The notes beneath the pieces are model-generated. The model made no database searches. It saw only the letters and a program-made list of their open reading frames with translations, and was not told the origin of the DNA. Below are positions 43,056 to 53,016 of a DNA stretch of 64,000 nucleotides, piece after piece; position 1 is the first letter of the stretch, and every line of letters begins with the position of its first letter. The DNA is from Brevibacterium marinum (GTDB lineage Bacteria; Actinomycetota; Actinomycetes; Actinomycetales; Brevibacteriaceae): positions 2,790,001 through 2,854,000 of the forward strand of contig NZ_JAATJN010000001.1 in the NCBI RefSeq assembly GCF_011927955.1, given 5' to 3'. The translations under genes were made by a program, and so were the position numbers.

Positions 43056-43952
43056 TCACTCTCTCCCCAGATCACGGTGACGGACTGTGACCGGGATTCC
43101 GGTCTGGGCGGCCAGGCTCTTGGCGATGCGTTCGCTGATCGCGACCGAACGGTGCTTGCCTCCGGTGCACCCGATGCCGATCATCGCGTAGCCGCGGCCT
43201 TCGTGGAGATAGCCCTGAGAGACCGTGTCCAAGGTGGCCGCGTAGCGTTCTATGAACTCCTCGGCTCCGTTCTGGCCGAGCACGAAGTCGGCCACGTCCG
43301 AGTCGAGTCCGTTGTGTCCGCGCAGGTGCGGGATCCAGTACGGGTTGGGCAGGAAGCGGACATCGGCGACGTGGTCGGCGTCCTTCGGCAGTCCGTATTT
43401 GAACCCGAAGCTCATCACGGTCAGTCGCAGCAGCGGGGTGTCGCCGGTGCTGAAGCGTTTGCGGACCTGGGTGGAGAGCTGGTGGACGTTGAGTTCGGAG
43501 GTGTCGATGATGATGTCGGCACGGTGTTTGAGGGATTCCAGTGAGGAGCGTTCGGCTTCGATGCCCTCCAGCAGCGTTCCCTCACCCTGCAGCGGGTGCG
43601 GACGACGTGTGGATTCGAAGCGTCGGACGAGGACCTCGTCGGCGGCATCGAGGTAGAGGATGCGCAGCGAGAGCCCCTGATCGATGAAGTCGCTGATCGT
43701 GTCCTCGAGCTCCGTGTACTTCGCCCGTCCCTTCGAGTCGGTGACGATGGCGATCTTCGGCAGTGCACCGTCGGCGCGGGCGACGAGTTCGACGAGGGGC
43801 CGCATCATCTGCGGAGGCAGATTGTCGACGACGTACCAGTCCAAGTCCTCGAGCACATTGGCCGCGGTGGTCCGTCCTGCTCCGGACATTCCCGTCACGA
43901 GGACGACCTCGATGGGATGGTCGGCACCGTTCGATTCGGCCTGTGTGCTCAC
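43056..43952 (-). CDS. rapZ: RapZ, RNase adapter / nucleotide-binding protein
   Basis: P-loop protein of 298 residues. The N-terminal Walker A GMSGAGRTTAANVLED near residue 20 and the C-terminal domain GIGCTGGKHRSVAISERIA near residue 260 are both typical. In E. coli RapZ directs small-RNA decay in amino-sugar control; in actinobacteria the role is less clear. First gene of rapZ-yvcK-whiA. A 103-base gap separates it from uvrC upstream. Confidence 0.93.
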   Translation of the reverse strand: MSTQAESNGADHPIEVVLVTGMSGAGRTTAANVLEDLDWYVVDNLPPQMMRPLVELVARADGALPKIAIVTDSKGRAKYTELEDTISDFIDQGLSLRILYLDAADEVLVRRFESTRRPHPLQGEGTLLEGIEAERSSLESLKHRADIIIDTSELNVHQLSTQVRKRFSTGDTPLLRLTVMSFGFKYGLPKDADHVADVRFLPNPYWIPHLRGHNGLDSDVADFVLGQNGAEEFIERYAATLDTVSQGYLHEGRGYAMIGIGCTGGKHRSVAISERIAKSLAAQTGIPVTVRHRDLGRE

Positions 43953-44055
43953 ATGTCCTCCTTGGGCTGCGCGGTTGAAGACAGCTGTCGAGGACTACTC
44001 TAGAGCAGATGTCGAGCAGTGGGCTCGGCGCCTGCCGCCGGGTCGGTTCGCGAGG

Positions 44056-45915
44056 TCAGTCCGCGAGGGCTGCCGCGACCTTCTCCGCCAGCGCCGGACC
44101 GATGCCCTGGACCTCGCACAGCTCTTCGACGCTCGCGGCTCGAACCTTCTTGACCGAGCCGAAATGACGCAGGAGCGCGGTCCGCTTGGACTCGCCGAGC
44201 CCCGAGATGTCATCGAGGACGGAGCTGGTCATCGCCTTCGCCCGCTTCGAGCGATGGTAGCTGATGGCGAACCGGTGGGCTTCGTCGCGCAGCCGCTGCA
44301 TGAGGAACAGACCCTCGGAGTTCCGGGGCAGGATGACGGGGAACGGGTCGTCGGGCATCCATACCTCTTCAAGGCGTTTGGCGAGGCCGACGACCGAGAT
44401 GTCGACGATGCCGAGGTCGTGCAGCGCCCTCGTGGCCGCCGCCACCTGCGGTCCTGCGCCGTCGACGACGAGGAGGCTGGGGCGGTACCCGAAGCGTTCA
44501 TCGGGCTCCTCGGAGACCAGCTGTTCGAGGTAGCGGCTGAACCGGCGGGAGACGACGTCGTACATCGAGGCCGTGTCGTCGGCGGCAGCTTCGCCGTGGA
44601 TGGCGAAGTGACGGTAGTCGCGCTTCTTCACGAGCCCGTCCTCGAACACCACGAGGGAGGCCACGACGTTCGAGCCCTGCGTGTGCGAGATGTCGATGCA
44701 TTCGATGCGCAGGGGCGCTTCCGGCAGCGACAGGTGCTCCTGGATCTCCTTCAATGCCGTGCTGCGAGTGGTCAGGTCCGAGGAGCGTTTGAGCTTGTGC
44801 TGGAGCAGAGCTTCCTTCGCGTTCTTCGTCACCGTTTCGAGAACGGCCTTCTTCTCCCCACGTTCGGGCACCCGGACGGTGACTCGGGATCCGCGCCGTT
44901 CGCTCAGCCAGCTCTCGAGTGAGGCGATGTCGGCGGGGACGGTGTCGACGAGGATCTCGCGGGGAATCGCCTCGGCGTCGAGTCCGGTGTACGCCTGTCT
45001 CAGGTAATCGGTGGTGAGCTCGGCCGGTGTGTGGTCGTCGGAGCGTTCGATGATCCATCCGCGCTGTCCGCGGATCCGTCCCTGGCGGACGTGGAAGACC
45101 TGGACGGAGGCTTCGAGCTCCTCGGTGACGAGGGCGAACACATCACAGTCGGCGTTGACGGAGAGGACGACCGCTGATTTGTCGAGCACCTTCTGCAGCG
45201 CCGCGACTTCGTCCCGCAGGCGGGCGGCACGCTCGTAGTCGAGCTCTTCGGACGCGGTCGCCATCTCTTTCTGCCGGTAGCTGATGAACCGTCCGGTGTT
45301 GCCGGACATGAAGTCGGAGATGCTGCGGGCGAGGTCCTTATGGTCCTCCACGCTGATGTCGCCGACGCAGGGTGCGGCGCATTTGTCGATGTAGCCGAGC
45401 AGGCAGGGGCGGCCGCTGCGCACGGCCCGCCTGTACACGCCTGCGGTGCAGGTGCGCATCGGGAAGGCCCGCAGCAGCAGGTCGAGGGTGTCCTTGATCG
45501 CCCACACCTGGGCGAAGGGCCCGAAGTATTTGATTCCCTTGCGGCGTCTGCCGCGGGTGATGAAGGCCCGCGGGACTTCGTCGTTCATCGTGATCGCGAG
45601 GTACGGGTAGGACTTGTCGTCGCGGAACATGACGTTGAATCGCGGATTGAATTCGTTGATCCACGTCCATTCGAGCTGCAGCGCCTCGACCTCTGTGTCG
45701 ACGACGGTCCACTCCACCGATACCGCAGTGTGGACCATCGTCGAGGTGCGCTGGTGCAGCTGAACCGGATTCGAGAAGTACGAATTCAGACGGTTGCGGA
45801 GGTTCTTCGCCTTCCCGACGTAGATGACGCGCCGGTCGGGGTCACGGAATTTGTAGACCCCGGCGGAGGTCGGGATGCTGCCCGTCGCCGGACGATAGGA
45901 GGCCGGATCAGCCAT
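44056..45915 (-). CDS. uvrC: Excinuclease ABC subunit C
   Basis: Dual-incision nuclease of nucleotide excision repair, 619 residues from the ATG at 45915, which lies inside the uvrA 3' end. The N-terminal GIY-YIG domain reads [20 protein letters not shown] near residue 20. The UVR region and the RNase H-like nuclease domain follow ([20 protein letters not shown] near residue 405). The C-terminal helix-hairpin-helix pair ends in [19 protein letters not shown]. Confidence 0.96.
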   Translation of the reverse strand: MADPASYRPATGSIPTSAGVYKFRDPDRRVIYVGKAKNLRNRLNSYFSNPVQLHQRTSTMVHTAVSVEWTVVDTEVEALQLEWTWINEFNPRFNVMFRDDKSYPYLAITMNDEVPRAFITRGRRRKGIKYFGPFAQVWAIKDTLDLLLRAFPMRTCTAGVYRRAVRSGRPCLLGYIDKCAAPCVGDISVEDHKDLARSISDFMSGNTGRFISYRQKEMATASEELDYERAARLRDEVAALQKVLDKSAVVLSVNADCDVFALVTEELEASVQVFHVRQGRIRGQRGWIIERSDDHTPAELTTDYLRQAYTGLDAEAIPREILVDTVPADIASLESWLSERRGSRVTVRVPERGEKKAVLETVTKNAKEALLQHKLKRSSDLTTRSTALKEIQEHLSLPEAPLRIECIDISHTQGSNVVASLVVFEDGLVKKRDYRHFAIHGEAAADDTASMYDVVSRRFSRYLEQLVSEEPDERFGYRPSLLVVDGAGPQVAAATRALHDLGIVDISVVGLAKRLEEVWMPDDPFPVILPRNSEGLFLMQRLRDEAHRFAISYHRSKRAKAMTSSVLDDISGLGESKRTALLRHFGSVKKVRAASVEELCEVQGIGPALAEKVAAALAD

Positions 45916-48781
45916 CGAGCATCGCTTTGAGGAACCGTCCGGTATGGCTCGCCGAGTCGGTCGACACCTCTTCGGGAGTGCCCTGGGCGATGATCTCACC
46001 ACCGCCCCGACCGCCTTCGGGGCCGAGGTCGATGACGTGGTCGGCATTGGCGATGACATCGAGGTTGTGTTCGATGACGATGACCGTGTTGCCCTTGTCG
46101 ACGAGACCCTGCAGAACGTGCAGCAGCTTCGAGATGTCTTCGAAGTGCAGGCCCGTGGTCGGTTCGTCGAGCACGTAGACGGTTCGGCCGCGCGAGCGCT
46201 TCTGGAGTTCGGCGGCGAGCTTGACTCGCTGCGCCTCACCACCTGAGAGGGTCGTGGCGGGCTGGCCGAGACGCACGTAGCCCAGGCCGACCTCGACGAG
46301 CGTGTTCAGGTGCCGGGAGATCGCCGGGATCGCGGCGAAGAACTCGGCCGACTGTTCGATGGGCATCTCCAGCACCTCGGCGATGGACTTGCCCTTGAAC
46401 GTGACTTCGAGCGTCTCCCGGTTGTACCGGGCTCCCCCGCAGACCTCGCAGGGGACGAAGACGTCCGGCAGGAAGTTCATCTCGATCTTGATCGTGCCGT
46501 CGCCGCTGCAGTTCTCACAGCGTCCGCCCTTGACGTTGAAGGAGAAACGTCCCGGTTGGTAGCCGCGCACCTTCGCCGATTCGGTCTCCGCAAACAGGCG
46601 GCGGATATGGTCGAAGACCCCTGTGTAGGTCGCCGGGTTGGACCGCGGGGTGCGGCCGATCGGCGACTGATCGACGTGGACGACCTTGTCGAGACTGTCG
46701 AGTCCGGTGATTCGCTTGTGTCGTCCCGGCACCCGTGAGGCGCCGTTGAGGACGTTCGCCATCTGCGTGTAGAGGATCTCGTTGACGAGGGTCGATTTGC
46801 CCGAGCCCGAGACTCCGGTGATGGCGGTGAGCACACCGAGCGGGAACGAGACCGTGACGTCGCGCAGGTTGTTCTCGACGGCCTTTTCCACAGTGACGAC
46901 GCGCTCCTCGTCCACCGGGCGACGAGTCGTCGGCATCTGGATGGCTCTGCGCCCGGCGAGATAGTCGCCGGTGATGGAGCGTTCGGCGTCCTTGAGTCCG
47001 GGCACCGGACCGGAGTAGATGACCTCTCCCCCGTGTTCGCCGGCGCCGGGACCGATGTCGACGATCCAATCCGCCGAGGCGATCGTGTCCTCATCGTGTT
47101 CGACGACGATGAGGGTGTTGCCGAGCTCCTTGAGCTTGTTCAGGGTTTCGATGAGTCGTCTGTTGTCGCGCTGGTGGAGACCGATCGAAGGTTCGTCCAG
47201 GACGTAGAGGACCCCGACGAGGCCCGAGCCGATCTGGGTCGCCAGGCGAATGCGCTGGGCCTCACCACCGGACAGGGAGCCGGCGGGTCGATTGAGGCTG
47301 AGGTAGTCGAGTCCGACGTCGAGGAGGAAGCCCAGACGTGCGTTGATCTCCTTCATCACCTGGGCCGCCACGGCCGCGTCGCGTGCGCTGAGTTCGAGCT
47401 GGGAGAGGAACTGTGCAGATTCGTCGAGGGCGAGTTCGGACACCTCGGCGATGGACTTGCCGCCGACCTTGACGGCGAGGATCTCCGGTTTGAGGCGGGC
47501 GCCGTGGCAGCTGGCGCAGGGGATCTCACGCATGTAGGACTCGTAGCGTTCCCGCGACCAGTCCGACTCGGTCTCTTCGTGTTTGCGCTGAATGTACTGG
47601 TACACGCCTTCGAAGCCGGTCGAGTAGGTGCGTTCGCGTCCGAAGCGGTTCTTGTATTTGACGTGGACTTTGTAATCCTTGCCCGTCAGGATCGCCGACT
47701 TGTCCGCCTTTCGCAGGTCCTTCCAGGCCGTGCCCATGTCGAAGCCGATTTCATCGCCGAGGCCCTTGAGGAGACGGTTGAAGTACTTGGTCACCTGTTT
47801 TCCGCCCGACCAGGGGGCGATCGCTCCTTCGCCGAGGCTGAGGTCCTCATCCGGGACGACGAGCGTCTCGTCGACTTGGAGTCGGGTTCCGATTCCGTCG
47901 CAGGTGGGGCAGGCGCCGAAGGGAGAGTTGAAGGAGAATGCCCGGGGCTCGATCTCGTCGATCGCCAGCGGGTGCTCGTTCGGGCACGACATGTGCTCGG
48001 AGAAGGTCCGTGTCACACCCTCGTCGACCATTTCGACGTCGATGCGGCCGTCGGCGAGGCCGAGCGCCGTTTCGACGGAGTCCGTCAGGCGCGGGCGCAG
48101 GCCGGATTTGGAGACGAGGCGGTCGACGACGACGGAGATCGTGTGCTTGTACTGCTTCTCGAGGCTCGGCGGTTCGCTGAGGCTGATCTGCTCACCGTCG
48201 ACGATGGCGCGGGCGAAGCCCTTGGCCTGCAGTTCGGTGAATAGGTCGACGAATTCGCCCTTGCGGGAGCGGACGATGGGAGCCAGCACAAGGAACTTCG
48301 TCCGCTCTTCGAGTTCGAGGAGCTGATCGACGATCTGCTGCGGAGTCTGCTTCGTGATGACCTCGCCGCACACGGGGCAGTGCGGGATGCCGATCCGCGC
48401 CCACAGGAGGCGGAGGAAGTCGTGGACTTCGGTGATGGTGCCGACCGTGGAGCGGGGGTTGCGCGAGGTCGACTTCTGATCGATCGACACCGCCGGCGAG
48501 AGACCTTCGATGAAGTCGACATCGGGTTTGTCCATCTGCCCCAGGAACATCCTCGCGTAGGAGGAGAGGGACTCGACGTAGCGGCGTTGGCCCTCGGCGA
48601 AGATCGTGTCGAAGGCCAGGGAGGATTTGCCCGACCCGGACAGGCCGGTGAAGACGACCATGGAGTCACGCGGCAGGGAGATGTCCACGTTCTTCAGGTT
48701 GTGGGCACGCGCGCCCTTGACCCACAGGGTGTCGAGATGTGACACGCCTGCCGACTGCTGACCGCTGTTAGTTTTCATCAC
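45908..48781 (-). CDS. uvrA: Excinuclease ABC subunit A
   Basis: Damage-recognition ATPase of nucleotide excision repair, 957 residues. The first Walker A is [18 protein letters not shown] and the second is [17 protein letters not shown] near residue 645. Zinc-binding cysteine sets include [14 protein letters not shown] and [20 protein letters not shown]. The GTG at 48781 is followed by an ATG one codon later. TACAGT 6 nt before the GTG is a possible leaderless promoter, but the gene also lies 12 bases after a helicase gene. Confidence 0.96.
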   Translation of the reverse strand: MMKTNSGQQSAGVSHLDTLWVKGARAHNLKNVDISLPRDSMVVFTGLSGSGKSSLAFDTIFAEGQRRYVESLSSYARMFLGQMDKPDVDFIEGLSPAVSIDQKSTSRNPRSTVGTITEVHDFLRLLWARIGIPHCPVCGEVITKQTPQQIVDQLLELEERTKFLVLAPIVRSRKGEFVDLFTELQAKGFARAIVDGEQISLSEPPSLEKQYKHTISVVVDRLVSKSGLRPRLTDSVETALGLADGRIDVEMVDEGVTRTFSEHMSCPNEHPLAIDEIEPRAFSFNSPFGACPTCDGIGTRLQVDETLVVPDEDLSLGEGAIAPWSGGKQVTKYFNRLLKGLGDEIGFDMGTAWKDLRKADKSAILTGKDYKVHVKYKNRFGRERTYSTGFEGVYQYIQRKHEETESDWSRERYESYMREIPCASCHGARLKPEILAVKVGGKSIAEVSELALDESAQFLSQLELSARDAAVAAQVMKEINARLGFLLDVGLDYLSLNRPAGSLSGGEAQRIRLATQIGSGLVGVLYVLDEPSIGLHQRDNRRLIETLNKLKELGNTLIVVEHDEDTIASADWIVDIGPGAGEHGGEVIYSGPVPGLKDAERSITGDYLAGRRAIQMPTTRRPVDEERVVTVEKAVENNLRDVTVSFPLGVLTAITGVSGSGKSTLVNEILYTQMANVLNGASRVPGRHKRITGLDSLDKVVHVDQSPIGRTPRSNPATYTGVFDHIRRLFAETESAKVRGYQPGRFSFNVKGGRCENCSGDGTIKIEMNFLPDVFVPCEVCGGARYNRETLEVTFKGKSIAEVLEMPIEQSAEFFAAIPAISRHLNTLVEVGLGYVRLGQPATTLSGGEAQRVKLAAELQKRSRGRTVYVLDEPTTGLHFEDISKLLHVLQGLVDKGNTVIVIEHNLDVIANADHVIDLGPEGGRGGGEIIAQGTPEEVSTDSASHTGRFLKAMLDG

Positions 48782-48793
48782 CTGACCACTGTA

Positions 48794-51319
48794 TTACTCG
48801 GCACTGACATTGCTCGAACGGGGACGGGCGCTGATCTCTCCGACGGCGAGGACTCGCAATACGATGTCTCCGGCTTCGTCACTGGCGCGAACGTCCACCT
48901 CGGCGTCGATGGCCCAGTCCCTGTTGTCGTCGGGATCGGCCAAGGTCTGACGGACGGTCCACGACTGTGAACCAGGTTCGATCGAGATATATTCCCCGCC
49001 CCTGGCCCTGCCGTCGACGAGGAGGTCGCCGTACTCCTCGTAGAAGTCCTCGATCGCGTCCTCCCAGGCTCCGGCGTCGAAGCCGCTGTCGGCGTCGAGG
49101 CGCCCCAGTTCCGCGTAGTCGGCGCGTTCGGCCAGCAGCACCCGATGGAACAGGGCGTTGCGCACCTCGGCGGTGAAGACCCGCGTATTGTCGGAGAACC
49201 TGCGATCGAGCTCGGGCAGCTCTTCGTCCGCGAAGTCCGTCGGAGACAGGCCCTGCAGGGTCCGCCACTCATCGAGCAGGGAGGAGTCGGTGCGGGCGAT
49301 CGTCTCCCCCAGCCATTCGATGATGGTCGAGAGCTCCTCTGTTCTGTCGTCGGCGGGCACATTGTGCGTCAGTGCCCGGAACACATCGGTGAGGTAGCGC
49401 AGGAGGCTGCCCTCGACCCGGGTGAGGCTGTAGTACCCGACGAACTGGGTGAAGCCCATGGCCTGTTCGATCATGTCGCGCACGATCGACTTCGGTTCGA
49501 AGTCGCCTGCTCGCAGCCACGGGTGGGCGGCGATGAAGTGCTCGAACGCGGGCTCGAGGATCTCAGCGAGGGGTTTCGGCCCTTCGATCTCGTCGAGGAT
49601 CGTCATGCGTTCGGCGTATTCGACGCCCTCGGCTTTGAGCTCGGCGAGGGTGTCCTGTTTGATCCGGTCGATCTGGCCCTTGAGCACGGGGAACGGCACC
49701 GGTGTGGTGGATTCGACGAGCGAGACCACGTCGAGGGCGTAGGTCTCGGCCTCCGCATCGAACAGCTCCAGCCCCGCAAGCACGAAGGGGGCCAGCGGCT
49801 GGTTGAGTGCGAACTGGGGTCCGAGGTCCGTGGTCGGCACCAGCTCGTCGCCCTTGAACTCGATGAGACCGGCGTCGATGAGCGATCGGCCGATGCTCAG
49901 GGCGGTGAGTTTGAGGTCGAGGTGACGTTCCCGACTCTCGTGGGTCTTGTCGATGAATCGGCTGATGGTGGCCACGTCCGACCCGGACCGGGCGACGAGG
50001 TTGAGGATCGTGGAGTGGTCGATCTTCATGCGGGAGCGCAGGGACTCGGCCTGGGACTCGATGAGTTTGGTGAAGGTCTCCTCCGACCACCCGACGAACC
50101 CGGCCGGTGGGGCCTTCTTCTTGACCTTCTTCTTTTTCTTCTCCGCGTTGGCCGCCTTGGCCTCGGCCCGCAGATTCTCGATGACGTGCTCGGGCGCCTG
50201 GGCGATGACATGCCCGCGGGTGTCGAATCCCGCGCGTCCGGCGCGTCCGGCCAGCTGCTGGAACTCGCGGACACTGAGTTTGCGCATCTTCCTGCCGTCG
50301 AACTTCGTCAGCCCGGTCAGCAGCACGGACCGGATCGGAACGTTGATGCCGACTCCGAGGGTGTCGGTGCCCGAGATGACGAGCAGGAGCCCCTTGAGCG
50401 CGAGCTGTTCGACCAGCCGGCGATACTTCGGCAGCATGCCGGCGTGGTGGACGCCGACTCCGTGCAGGAGCAGTTTCCGCAGGCTCTGTCCGAAGCCCTT
50501 CCCGAAGGTGAAGCCCTTGATGGCCGCCGCGACCGCGGCCTTCTGCTCCTTCGAAGCGAGATCGACCGACAGCAGACCGGTGGCCAGCTCGATGGCACCG
50601 GCCTGGGAGTAGGACACGACGTAGACGGGCGCCTTGTCGTTGCGCACCAGGGAGCGCAGAGTGTCGGAGAGCATCTCGGTCGAGTACTCGTAGTCGAGTG
50701 GGACCGGACGAGTCGCCGATGTCACGACCGAACTGTCGCGGCCGGTCGTGTCCTCCATGGTGCGGCAGATCTCGCTCGTGTCGCCGAGCGTGGCCGACAT
50801 GAGCACGAACTGTGCTTGGGGCATCTCGAGCAGCGGCACCTGCCATGCCCACCCGCGTGAGGGATCGGCGACATAGTGGAACTCGTCCATGACGACCATG
50901 CCGGCGTCGAGCAGGCCTCCCTCGCGCAGCGCCTGGTTGGCGAGGATCTCCGCCGTTGCGCAGATGACGGGGGCGTCACCGTTGACCGTGGAGTCGCCGG
51001 TGATCATGCCGACGTTCTCCGGGCCGAAGGCATCGATGAGGGAGAAGAACTTCTCACTCACCAGCGCCTTGAGCGGAGCCGTGTAGTAGGCCCGGATCCC
51101 CCGGGTGAAAGATTGGTAGAGGGCGAACAGGGCCACGAGTGACTTGCCCGACCCCGTCGGGGTGGCGAGGATCGTGTTGTCGCCGGCCAGAATGCTGAGG
51201 ATGGCCTCGTCCTGAGCGGGGTATGGTTCGATTCCCAGCTCCTCGCAGTACTGCCCGAAGGCTTCGTAGACTGCGTCTTCGTCAGCGAATTCCGCTGGGA
51301 TCTCCTGCAATCGCACCAC
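48794..51319 (-). CDS. DEAD/DEAH-box helicase with DUF3516 domain
   Basis: Superfamily 2 helicase of 841 residues, related to Ski2/Mtr4-like RNA helicases. Motif I is ILATPTGSGKSLVALFAL near residue 50, motif II MDEFHYVADPSRGWAW, motif III FVLMSATLGD, and motif VI FQQLAGRAGRAGFDTRG near residue 345. A lysine-rich loop (EKKKKKVKKKA) leads to the C-terminal DUF3516 region of about 440 residues. It is placed directly before uvrA with 12 bases between. A function in RNA decay or DNA repair cannot be chosen from sequence. The start is a GTG, with a second GTG next to it. Confidence 0.88.
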   Translation of the reverse strand: MVRLQEIPAEFADEDAVYEAFGQYCEELGIEPYPAQDEAILSILAGDNTILATPTGSGKSLVALFALYQSFTRGIRAYYTAPLKALVSEKFFSLIDAFGPENVGMITGDSTVNGDAPVICATAEILANQALREGGLLDAGMVVMDEFHYVADPSRGWAWQVPLLEMPQAQFVLMSATLGDTSEICRTMEDTTGRDSSVVTSATRPVPLDYEYSTEMLSDTLRSLVRNDKAPVYVVSYSQAGAIELATGLLSVDLASKEQKAAVAAAIKGFTFGKGFGQSLRKLLLHGVGVHHAGMLPKYRRLVEQLALKGLLLVISGTDTLGVGINVPIRSVLLTGLTKFDGRKMRKLSVREFQQLAGRAGRAGFDTRGHVIAQAPEHVIENLRAEAKAANAEKKKKKVKKKAPPAGFVGWSEETFTKLIESQAESLRSRMKIDHSTILNLVARSGSDVATISRFIDKTHESRERHLDLKLTALSIGRSLIDAGLIEFKGDELVPTTDLGPQFALNQPLAPFVLAGLELFDAEAETYALDVVSLVESTTPVPFPVLKGQIDRIKQDTLAELKAEGVEYAERMTILDEIEGPKPLAEILEPAFEHFIAAHPWLRAGDFEPKSIVRDMIEQAMGFTQFVGYYSLTRVEGSLLRYLTDVFRALTHNVPADDRTEELSTIIEWLGETIARTDSSLLDEWRTLQGLSPTDFADEELPELDRRFSDNTRVFTAEVRNALFHRVLLAERADYAELGRLDADSGFDAGAWEDAIEDFYEEYGDLLVDGRARGGEYISIEPGSQSWTVRQTLADPDDNRDWAIDAEVDVRASDEAGDIVLRVLAVGEISARPRSSNVSAE

Positions 51320-51385
51320 AGCTATGCACAGACCTTTCCGTTTAGACTGATGTCCATCCTATTGTTCGAACCTCAGGAGTTTCAG

Positions 51386-51676
51386 ATGCCGGTTTTCGCC
51401 GTCAACTATGTCTATGGTCCCGATACCGATACCCGCATGGAGGCCCGGCCGGCCCATCGGGCGTGGCAGTCCGAGCTCTACGAAGCCGGAACGGTCCTGG
51501 CGTCGGGCCCCCTGGACGACGACCCGGTGCCCGGTGGTCTGCTGTTGATGCAGGCTTCCGACCGCGAGGAGATCAACCGACTCCTGGCGAGAGACCCCTA
51601 TGCCTCGGTCGGTGTCATCGATGAGACGCACGTCCGGGAGTGGACTCCGGTCTTCGGTCCCTTCGCCGTGTCCTGA
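51386..51676 (+). CDS. YciI-family protein
   Basis: Small ferredoxin-like-fold protein of 96 residues, from the ATG at 51386 with AGGAG at 51375-51379. The conserved His and Asp of YciI are seen in RPAHRAWQSELYEAG near residue 25 and LLARDPYASVGVIDE near residue 68. A frame opening further upstream lacks family similarity. It is an isolated gene between minus-strand units and is followed by a terminator hairpin. Function unknown; some relatives are dehydrochlorinase-like or lyase-like. Confidence 0.85.
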   Translation: MPVFAVNYVYGPDTDTRMEARPAHRAWQSELYEAGTVLASGPLDDDPVPGGLLLMQASDREEINRLLARDPYASVGVIDETHVREWTPVFGPFAVS

Positions 51677-51682
51677 GCGTTC

Positions 51683-51721
51683 GTGCGCGGGTGTCTTTCG
51701 CTGTGAGAGGCACCCGCGCAC
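51683..51721. terminator. Terminator hairpin between yciI and terC
   Basis: Arms GTGCGCGGGTG (51683-51693) and CACCCGCGCAC (51711-51721), 11 bp perfect with a 17-nt loop, lie between convergent genes. Confidence 0.75.
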
Positions 51722-51752
51722 CGTCACGCCGCCGAAGGGGGCACCGGTCCGA

Positions 51753-52814
51753 TCACGCCTGTGAGTCGTCCGACTCCTGGGAACCGAGCTCCCGCAGTGA
51801 CACGCCGTCCTTCTTCATCTTCAGCAGCGAGGCGATCGTCGCCACCGCCATGGCGAAGACGATGAAGCCCAGGGACAGCCACGTCGGCACCTCGGGAACC
51901 GCGGAGCCCCAGGACAGGAATTCCCAATCCGATTCGTGCAGAGCGTGGATGAAGAGCTTGACACCGATGAAGGCGAGGATCGCCGCGATTCCGTAGTGGA
52001 GATAGACGAGCTTGTCGACGAGTCCGCCGAGCAGGAAGTAGAGCTGGCGCAGGCCCATCAGAGCGAAGACGTTCGCGGTGAAGACGAGGAACGTGTTCTG
52101 CGTGACGCCGAAGATCGCGGGAATCGAGTCGAGTGCGAACATGACGTCCGTCGACCCGATCGCGATGAAGACGATGAACATGGGCGTCCAGAACTTCTTG
52201 CCCTCGATCGTCACCCGGAGGCTGTTGCCGTGGTATTCGTCGACGACGTTGATCCGTTTGCGCAGGAAGCGGATGAACGCGTTCTCTCCGTCGCCGTCGT
52301 CGTCATCGCTGAATGCCTGTCGGTAGGCGACGATGAGGAGGAAGATGCCGAAGATGAAGAAGACTTCGACGAATGCGGTGATGATGGCGGAACCGGCCAG
52401 GATGAAGATGCCGCGGAAGATGATGGCGATGATGATGCCCACCATGAGGACTTCCTGCTGATACTTCCGCGGGACCGAGAAGCTGCCCATGATGATGATG
52501 AACACGAACAGGTTGTCGATGCTCAGCGAGTACTCGAGCAGCCAGCCGGTGAGGAACTCACTGCCGTGCTGGGCATCGCCGATGGCGAAGAGCGCCCCGG
52601 CGAAGATGAGAGCCAGAGTGACGTAGAAGGCGACCCAGATGCCCGCTTCCTTCATCGACGGGGTGTGGGGACGCTTGACGACGAGGAGCAGGTCGAAGAC
52701 GAGGATTGCGACGACGACGATGCCCGAGGTGATCATGAACCACACGGGGATCGGAGACTCGCTCCCAGCGGCGGCGTTTCCGCCTGCTGCGAGCGTGGAG
52801 GACAGGATATCCAT
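51753..52814 (-). CDS. TerC-family integral membrane protein, probable manganese exporter
   Basis: Polytopic membrane protein of 353 residues with about eight or nine helices. Family signatures are FDLLLVVKRPHTPSMKEAG near residue 40, LLEYSLSIDNLFVFIIIMGS near residue 90, and ALDSIPAIFGVTQNTFLVFT near residue 232, with acidic residues in the membrane expected to bind metal. TerC/Alx proteins export Mn2+ and may metallate secreted enzymes. The long leader contains a yybP-ykoY riboswitch, which supports manganese control. The ribosome binding site is GAAAGG. Confidence 0.9.
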   Translation of the reverse strand: MDILSSTLAAGGNAAAGSESPIPVWFMITSGIVVVAILVFDLLLVVKRPHTPSMKEAGIWVAFYVTLALIFAGALFAIGDAQHGSEFLTGWLLEYSLSIDNLFVFIIIMGSFSVPRKYQQEVLMVGIIIAIIFRGIFILAGSAIITAFVEVFFIFGIFLLIVAYRQAFSDDDDGDGENAFIRFLRKRINVVDEYHGNSLRVTIEGKKFWTPMFIVFIAIGSTDVMFALDSIPAIFGVTQNTFLVFTANVFALMGLRQLYFLLGGLVDKLVYLHYGIAAILAFIGVKLFIHALHESDWEFLSWGSAVPEVPTWLSLGFIVFAMAVATIASLLKMKKDGVSLRELGSQESDDSQA

Positions 52815-52848
52815 GGATGCCTTTCAAAGCTGTCGGTGATGTATCCGT

Positions 52849-52966
52849 GCCGAAAGTCTCTCCCACGCTGTGACCACTGAGGCAGTGGCGGCGTGCGCTC
52901 CGCGCCCGGACCCTCTGACGGATCGTGGTGACGAGCACGGATGGGCGGGATACTCCCTTTCGCCAG
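52849..52966 (-). ncRNA. yybP-ykoY manganese riboswitch upstream of terC
   Basis: The minus-strand leader has the hallmark elements of the family. A 5' strand GGCGAAAGGGAGTATCCC (plus 52947-52964) is closed by the 3' strand GAGAGACTTTCGGC (plus 52849-52862). The P1 pairing CGAAAG/CTTTCG is perfect. Between them lie CGTCACCACG and a CCACTG-CCT-CAGTGG hairpin (52874-52888). A -10 TATACT at 52979-52974 starts the RNA just upstream. The gene below is a TerC manganese exporter, the classical partner. Confidence 0.75.
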
Positions 52967-52973
52967 CCTTCCC

Positions 52974-52979
52974 AGTATA
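52974..52979 (-). promoter_or_regulatory. -10 hexamer TATACT of the terC leader
   Basis: TATACT on the minus strand predicts transcription starting near 52967, at the 5' edge of the riboswitch. Confidence 0.6.
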
Positions 52980-53016
52980 GTCGTGCGGGTGCTCGCACAC
53001 CTGCACGCGGGGCCGG

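Noticed and set aside
48782..48830. Possible LexA box before uvrA near CTCGAACGGGGA
   Set aside because: Only the left half (CGAAC) is present; there is no GTTCG partner at the right spacing.
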